A stretch of 64,000 nt of DNA, taken from Apus apus. Lineage: Eukaryota; Chordata; Aves; Apodiformes; Apodidae. Where the stretch lies: positions 1,837,001 through 1,901,000 of the forward strand of contig NC_067296.1 in the NCBI RefSeq assembly GCF_020740795.1. The letters are read 5' to 3'. This document shows, piece by piece, positions 57,686 to 64,000 of this stretch. Position 1 is the stretch's first letter, and every line of letters begins with the position of its first letter. Made by a program: the position numbers and the translations under genes. The notes under the pieces were generated by a model. That model saw only the letters and a list, made by a program, of their open reading frames with translations, was not told the DNA's origin and did no database searches.

Positions 57686-60600
57686 TTGCAATGATCTTGT
57701 GACAGGAGGGAGAAAAAGGCTTTTGAAGGAAGATCTAACTTGGGAAGTGTGGAATCCTAAAGAGAAACAGTTTTCAGGGCTCTTGCTGATCTTTAACATG
57801 CTCTGTCTCACCTGTAAAAAGCCTCTGTCTTGAAGGGACCTCCTCTGGCTTCAGTCCCTTGGCTAAAAAACCAGTTTTTCAGCTTTCTGTAGCCAATACT
57901 GAAGACAGGGAAGTGCCTCCCCTGGTGGTTCAGCCAGTCTTAGTTTTCAGAAAGAGCCTGGGGAGACTCTGCTCTTCCTGTAGGTGCTCCACCATAGCTG
58001 GCTGTAGGTAAGAGGTACATGTATTGTATTCTGAATGTGACTGAACCTGTGCTGTCGGTCTCTGCCACAAGCCCAGGGGCAACCAGAGTTCTTCATACAG
58101 AAGCACAACTGGAAGCTGGCCCTGGGAACACACTGCTGCCTGATGGATGTGAGGAACTGAGTCTTCCTTGCAGGAGGAAACTACTTTCTCACTTCCCTTC
58201 TGCTGGTGACCAGGCTTACTCCATGCTGTGGGACCTTGCAGTTCATCCCTTTTCCTTTTTGCATGTTGAAAGCAACTTTATCTTTCTGAAACAAAACAGC
58301 CATTACTTTACATGTGTTATTAATCATTTTTCTGCTGAATACCCTGGAGAAATGCGTGGACACCTCCCTCTGCAGCCTCTTCTGTCTCTGGGCTTTCAAA
58401 CACCAAAGCAGCTTCCTTAATTCTACGTTCTGTATTTAAGCAAATTAGTTTTAAAACCTTTGTTTCTTCCCCCAGCCTTGCTTGCTGCTTTGGGTAATTA
58501 TCCCTTAGGATTCCTGTATTTCATTCTTCCATGGGAAAACTTTTCACTTGGAGTGGAGCAGAACTTTTGATGGCCAACCATGCCTGGTGCCCTAACTGTC
58601 ACCTGTGTTAGGTCACACAGCTGGACCTTGGTGCTTCTATTTGGTCTTACAGCCCTCTTCTGATAATACTCATTTTCATTTAAAAAGGAAAAGAAAAGGG
58701 AGTTTTATTGCTTTTGTTACAGGGAGAAAAACTAGATGTGATTCGTGTTGAAAACAAGGCACAAAAGGCAAGTAAAAAAATACATTTTCAATTTTTAATT
58801 TTTTTTTTCACTCCTGTGGACTGAAATGTTTTCCTGGGCTGCTCACAGTCCTCAGAGCCTTGTGCAGGCCTCATGCTGGGTCTTTTTCAGCACCAAAATA
58901 GCCTTTTTTCCACCATGGATGTGAAAAAAGAAGTTCTGGGAAACATGAGCTCATCTGAAAGGCAGCTTCAAAGGCTTTTCTTCCCTGCATTGTGTCCACA
59001 CTTTGTGACCCCCTCGAACAATGGGTTGCTTTCCTACGAGTCCCAGCCAGCAGGGAGAACTGCATGTCTTTTTTTTTCCTTCTGAAGGAGCTGTGCAAAG
59101 ATCTCCTGGGGGTCTCCTGAAGTGGCTCTTTAGGTTTGGGGCTGTGGTGGCCATTGAGGTTTCCCTGTTAGTGGAACAGCCTGGGGCTGTGGGCTCACTG
59201 GAGTGTTTTTTTTTTTTGCACATGAGAGTTTAATTCCAGACCAACTCCACTTTCTCAGACTCATTTAAGCTGCGTGGTGAAGCACATTGGTTCCCTCTAC
59301 GCTTTGTTCTGGATGAGGGAGGTGGCCAAGAAATCCTGCTCCTGACCAGGGATGTACTTGAGCTTGAAGGATGAGGAGTGTGCTGGGGCTGGAGCCACGT
59401 CTCACCTCATGGAGATCCTGTGGGCAGGAGTTGTCTTCTGAGCTGGCCAAAGTGAGGAGACAGGATGCTTTGGATGTGAACAGGATCTTCTGGGCACTAA
59501 GGAGGGGGCCAAGCTGGAGCCCAGGGTGAGGATCTGGAGTGGATATCCCAGTTGTGCTGTCCTCCTCTCCCCCAGTGGCTCAGGATCACCAGCAGAAGGA
59601 AACTCAGAGGAAACCTGGGGAGTGTGGGCACTGCTGTGGCTCTGGGGTAACCTCCCCTTGGCAGCCTGAGCTCCCTGGGGGGCATCTCAGCCCCTGTGGC
59701 CCCCGTGCCCGTCCGGCTGCTGCTGTTTTTGCAGAGCTGGACTTGCTGGCAGCCCCACACAGCAGAGAGCAGTTTTGCTGGGAAGGGTTCTTGAAGAGAG
59801 GAAGGAAATAGGTAGGTAACAGAAAAAGAAGGTTAGACTTCGGTATCTAGAAATAACTGAAGGTGAGGACTGGGCAATATGCACGTGGCATGGGGAAAAC
59901 CCTGAGAAATGTGAAGGGAAAGGTGGCAGGGTGTGTGTAACACTGCTGGGTTAGCATTCCTGCTGGGTTAGCATTCCTGCTGGCTTGAAATACTGTTGTT
60001 TGAGAGCTCTGCTGTTCCAAGGGTGACTGTGTCCATCAGACAGTCCTTGCTACATGGGACTGCAGTGCCCACTGCGCCTGCTTTGCCTGTTCCACGTTGA
60101 ATGTTTTCCAGGGGAGTGGGATATTCACAGTGGATCTGGGATGTCCACAGCCTTGGGGGCTGAAATGATGCTTGAAAGGAGTCAAGAGAGCAGAGGGAGG
60201 GAAGAGGGGAGTGCTGTGAGGAGCAGAGCTGATGGGGGTGAACCAGGTAGGAACTCATACAGCCACAGCCTGTCCCTCTGCCTTCCCACGGGGGGCTCTG
60301 CCAAGCCATCACTGTGGCCAGTCCTCTTCTGAAGCACAGAAGGGATCAGATTCTTTTCCACTGGCACTGTCTGTTTTCTATCTCCACGTAGGAATGTGGT
60401 GGTGAGCAGGGTTTTTCCATCCCTAAGCTGGGTTGCTCTCTGCATGTCCTCTGTGCAGTCCTGCTCCTGTGGTTCCTGCAGCCTCTCTGAGGTGGTCCCT
60501 GCTCTGTGTTGAGCAGGTTTCCAAACCAGATTTTCTCCATCAACAACCACTGGTGATGGAGAGCAAATGTCTTTAGTTGGATATCCAGCCTGTTGGGATG

Positions 60601-60869
60601 TTTCCTGGCTGTGGTTTGAGAGGACTCAGGACTCTGCCATACACGTGGGCTTGGTGGCTGGAGATGCAGGAGCCTTCCTGCTCCTTTCCCAGTGCAAGTC
60701 TTTTTATTTTGGTAAGAATGGAGACTTGTCTTGGATTGTGAAATGATCCCACAATAAAAAATAGAATGTGGGAAAGCATCTCTGCTGTGGTAGTGTAGAA
60801 AGAGTATGATAGGGACTATTTTCAACATACATATTTATGGTTAACTGAAAAAGCTGTTGTTTACCAGAG
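57686..60869. other. Intergenic sequence with possible minus-strand poly(A) signals
   Basis: Minus-strand AATAAA hexamers occur at 58704-58709 and 60703-60708 and could serve a convergent gene entering from the right, but no minus-strand exon is recognisable. A 17-bp tandem pair (TGCTGGGTTAGCATTCC) lies at 59944-59977. Confidence 0.4.
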
Positions 60870-61198
60870 AAACAACTGGAAGGAGCTTCAGGAAAGCTTG
60901 GGAGGGACTTTGGACAAGGACAGGGAGGGGTGGGACAAAGGAGAATGGATTAAAACTGGAGGAGGGGAGATTGAGGTGAGACATGAGGAGGGAATTCTTT
61001 GCTGTGAGGGTGGTGAGACCCTGGCCCAGGTTGCCCAGGGAAGCTGTGGCTGCCCCATCCCTGGCAGTGTTGAAGGGCAGGTTGGATGGGGCTTGGAGCA
61101 GCCTGGGCTGCTGGGAGGTGTCCCTGCCCATGCAGGGGGGTGGAACTGGATGATCTTTAAGGTCCCTTCCAACCCAAACCATTCCATGATTCTATGAA
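60870..61198 (+). mobile_element. CR1 LINE 3' fragment (type I), well preserved
   Basis: From GGAGCTTCAGGAAAGCTTGG to CCATTCCATGATTCTATGA; resembles the intron 5 copy closely along its whole length. Confidence 0.96.
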
Positions 61199-61616
61199 GA
61201 GGTATGAGAGGCAGAAGCACAGCAGCTGATACATACCTTCCTGCAGGTGAGTGCTGGGGTTTGGTCCTGGCTGGTTCTGTGGTTTCCAGCCAATGTCAGC
61301 ACCTCACTCACAGATTTGGTGCAGGTTTCCTATGTTGTGCTCCTGGGGAAATGCTTTTCCTGCTGGGGAAGTAATTCAGATCCATTAAGGCAGGAGTTGA
61401 AAGTGATGAGGAACAGCTGGAAAAGCAGAGTTTCATTTTTGTGTCTGTGCTTCAAATGTGACGTGGTGATCTGGGATGATGGGAAGCACATGTTGGGTCA
61501 CACAGGAACAGAAAAGTCCTGCTTGTGTCTTGCTGGTTGCTGTCCCATCACATCCCCCTCTTACTTTCCCTGGCTTCCCTCTTCCCAGTGCTGCAGCCAG
61601 GTGGGATAACCAGCCA
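61199..61616. other. Short unique spacer between two CR1 copies
   Basis: Nothing recognised. Confidence 0.6.
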
Positions 61617-62105
61617 GGATCACAGAATCACAGAATCCCAGGGGTTGGAAGGGACCTGGAAAGATCACCCAGTCCAACCCCCCTGCCAGAGCAGGGTCAC
61701 CCAGAGCACATCACACAGGAACGTGTCCAGGGGGGTTTGAATGTCTCCAGCCAAGGAGACTCCACAACCTCTCTGGGCAGCCTGGCCCAGGGCTCTGTCA
61801 CCCTCACAGGAAAGAAGTTCTTCCTGATATTCACATGGAACCTCCTGTGCTCCAGTTTGCACCCACTGCCCCTTGTCCTGTCACTGGACATCACTGAACA
61901 AAGCCTGGCTCTGCCCTCCTGACACTCCCCCTTTACATATTTGTAAACATTGATGAGGTCTCCCCTCCATCTCCTCTCCTCCAAGCTCAAGAGCCCCAGC
62001 TCCCTCAGCCTTTCCTCATCAGGGAGATGTTCCACTCCCTCCATCACCTCTGTGGCTCTGCCCTGGACTCTTTCCAGCAGTTCCCTGTCCTTGAACTGAG
62101 GGGCC
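61617..62105 (-). mobile_element. CR1 LINE (type III), near-twin of 40969-41424
   Basis: Same orientation and nearly the same extent as the copy upstream of EIF2S2. By eye about 95% identical apart from a 15-bp indel at CCTGCCAGAGCAGGG. The minus strand encodes [20 protein letters not shown] and ends [14 protein letters not shown] through the same one-base deletion. Confidence 0.96.
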
Positions 62106-62544
62106 CAGGCTGGATGGGTGAGTGTCGTTCTGCCCCCACGGAAAAACTGCACCTCAAATGCATTATTAAGTTTTTCTGCAGCTGGGAGCAGTTCCCAGTG
62201 GATCATTGTTTTTGAGTTGTTTCAGACCAGATTCCTCAAAAAGCTTTTGGTAACACAGCTGCAAGTGCAACATGTGCAGCCGAGATACAATTTTTCAAAA
62301 GAACTCAACACCCAACGTGTCCAGCGGGATCCGGAGCAAATGAGAGAAGCCAAAATCCATCTGTTGTCCTTATTTTGGCTCTTGGGGTTCTGAAGGATTT
62401 GACTTTTAATGTTGGCTTTGCAGGGTCAAGCACCTCAGCCGTGTTTGGGTCCCACCAGCGTGGGGCTCCCCGGGAAGGCAACGCCTGGTGCTGAGCTCTG
62501 TGCTCTTGGTCTTGCAAGGAAGGAAGACACATTTTCATGGTGGC
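62106..62544. other. Intergenic spacer, nothing recognised
   Basis: Unique sequence between CR1 copies. Confidence 0.6.
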
Positions 62545-62830
62545 CTTGTTGGGAAAGCTGTGTCCTGTGTGCAAGAGGAAGCGGCCTCAAATTGTGCCAG
62601 GGAAGGTTTAGGTTGGATGTTGGGAAGAATTTCTTCACCCCAAAGGGCTGTCAGGCCCTGGCCCAGGCTGCCCAGGGCAGGGATGGAGTCCCCATCCCTG
62701 GAGGGGTTTCCAAGCCCCGGAGATGGTGCTGAGGGACATGGGGCAGTGGTGGCCTGGGCAGGGCTGGGCTGATGGTTGGACTCAGTGATCTTGAAGGTCT
62801 TTCCAACCAAGGTGATTCAGTGATTCTGTG
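62545..62830 (+). mobile_element. CR1 LINE 3' fragment (type II tail)
   Basis: CAAATTGTGCCAGGGAAGG, GGGCTGTCAGGCCCTGGCCC and GATGGTGCTGAGGGACATGG, ending GGTGATTCAGTGATTCTGTG. The most complete type II copy here. Confidence 0.94.
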
Positions 62831-63157
62831 CAGGTTTGTGGCAGGTGAGGCTGGAGCAAGAGTTCATTGCTCAATCAACTGCTGCTTTTTGGGAGAGGAC
62901 GGGAGAGGGTAACAAGCGCAGGAGAAACATCAGATGAAAGATCAGCCACTCGTGTGCCCCAGGGATTCAGCCCTTGTTGACCTGCCCCTCACCCCGGGCC
63001 CTCCATTTGCCTTCCCAGCTGGAATTTCCAGCAGGCAGGGTGGGTGCAGCCCTGGAGAACTGCTTCCCCTCACCTCCTCCTTGGGATTCGTGCTCTGCAA
63101 GGAGAGAGACCAGCCCTTGGCTGTTGGGCCCAGGCCAGTTCACTTTCTGTCAGTGCA

Positions 63158-63222
63158 GGTGTGAACCAGATGATCTTTGAGGTCCCTTCCATCCCAAACC
63201 ATTCCCTGATTCTATGAAGAGC
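63158..63222 (+). mobile_element. CR1 LINE tail only
   Basis: CCAGATGATCTTTGAGGTCCC followed by CCAAACCATTCCCTGATTCTATGA. Confidence 0.88.
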
Positions 63223-63424
63223 TGTGTCTGATTCAAAGCCAGGCTGTTCTGTAGCAAACTGAGAGGGAATGACTGCAAATAAAACGGATAGGGATTATAT
63301 TTTTGCTTCAGCATAACCCCTGGGTACCTTTCCAGTGGCTGTGCTGCTCCTTCCCAGGATGTCCCGTGTGTCCAAGCCATGAGAACTGGAAAATGTCCTG
63401 GGGATACTTGTCTGATGGGTTACA

Positions 63425-63500
63425 CTAGATGATCCCAGAGCCTTCTCTTCTCCAGGCTGAACAACCCCAGCTCTCTCAGCCTGTCCTCATGTTGCCACTT
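63425..63500 (-). mobile_element. Short inverted CR1 body scrap
   Basis: CAGAGCCTTCTCTTCTCCAGG, GCTGAACAACCCCAGCTC and CTCAGCCTGTCCTCAT match inverted CR1 body sequence without a tail. Confidence 0.75.
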
Positions 63501-64000
63501 TGTCACACCCGCAGTGGTTTTAACCAAGGAGAAGTATAGGTGAAAGTTCCTGGAGCTTCCCAGCTTTCAGACATGGTCCTCATGCAGGAAACTTCCACCT
63601 GGGCCTCAAGGAGCTCTTCCTGCTGTGCCCAGAGTGTGATGGTCTGAGCTGCTGGAAGTGTCCCTGCTCAGCTGCTGGCAGCCAACCCCACAGCCAAGGG
63701 GGACAGCTTGGGCTCTACAGCGTGGTGAGTCCAGCTGTGGTGCTGAGGAGAAGCTGCAGCAGCTGCTCACCAGTGGGGCAGGAAGGGTGGGGAAGTGGCT
63801 GGTGAGCAAACTGGGGAGGCTGCAGCTTTGGTCTGTGCTTCACCTTCAGCAACATCTGCTTGCAAACAGGAGTGGAAGGGTCGGCAAGAAGGTTCAGGGG
63901 CTGCAGGCAGCCCTGAGGCAGGGCTGGGAGCTCCTGTTCCTGCTTCTGCCTTCGTCTCTCACCTCTGTCCTTCCCTTTTCTCTCTCTCACCCCTTGTCTG
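63501..64000. other. Right edge, nothing recognised
   Basis: Unique GC-moderate sequence; no RALY exon or other gene seen. Confidence 0.55.

Noticed and set aside
58704-60708. 3' end of RALY on the minus strand
   Set aside because: Single AATAAA hexamers are common by chance, and no upstream minus-strand exon could be recognised.

Overview
This is vertebrate nuclear DNA, almost certainly from a bird. It holds one recognisable protein-coding gene, EIF2S2 (beta subunit of translation initiation factor eIF2), on the + strand from 42115 (ATG) to 53283 (stop). The gene has nine coding exons, all bounded by GT-AG, and encodes 334 residues. The avian call rests on roughly three dozen 5'-truncated CR1 LINE copies that end in the diagnostic ATTCTATGATTCT tail, on compact introns, and on the absence of mammalian SINEs. 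By hand tally CR1 covers about 9 kb (about 14%) of the window, which is high for a bird. That is compatible with, but does not prove, a CR1-rich lineage such as woodpeckers.

Layout. 1-41 kb is intergenic sequence full of CR1 fragments in both orientations. It is interrupted by a CR1-free AT-rich block (6.1-12.7 kb), a pair of non-CR1 direct repeats (22.9 and 25.7 kb), an ATCT microsatellite (34.75 kb), a nested CR1-in-CR1 insertion (36.1-37.1 kb) and an orphan CpG island with a CTCF-like motif (37.1-37.7 kb). 41.4-42.5 kb is the EIF2S2 CpG-island promoter, with a C-rich minisatellite upstream and a short upstream ORF. 42.1-53.3 kb is EIF2S2, with CR1 copies in introns 1, 5 and 8. 53.3-54.7 kb holds the 3' UTR with several alternative poly(A) signals. 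54.7-64 kb is intergenic with more CR1 copies, and no RALY exon was recognised there.

Context (established knowledge plus inference). In vertebrates EIF2S2 lies between RALY and ASIP (agouti signalling protein), both transcribed opposite to it. The left 41 kb is therefore expected to be the ASIP-side regulatory interval and the right edge the RALY side. Neither gene's coding exons were found by eye. The most interesting leads are the EIF2S2 5' leader (an upstream ORF overlapping an ATF4/CARE-like motif in a gene of the stress-responsive eIF2 complex), the orphan CpG island with its CTCF-like site, and two nearly identical CR1 copies in direct orientation flanking the whole gene and sharing one frameshift.
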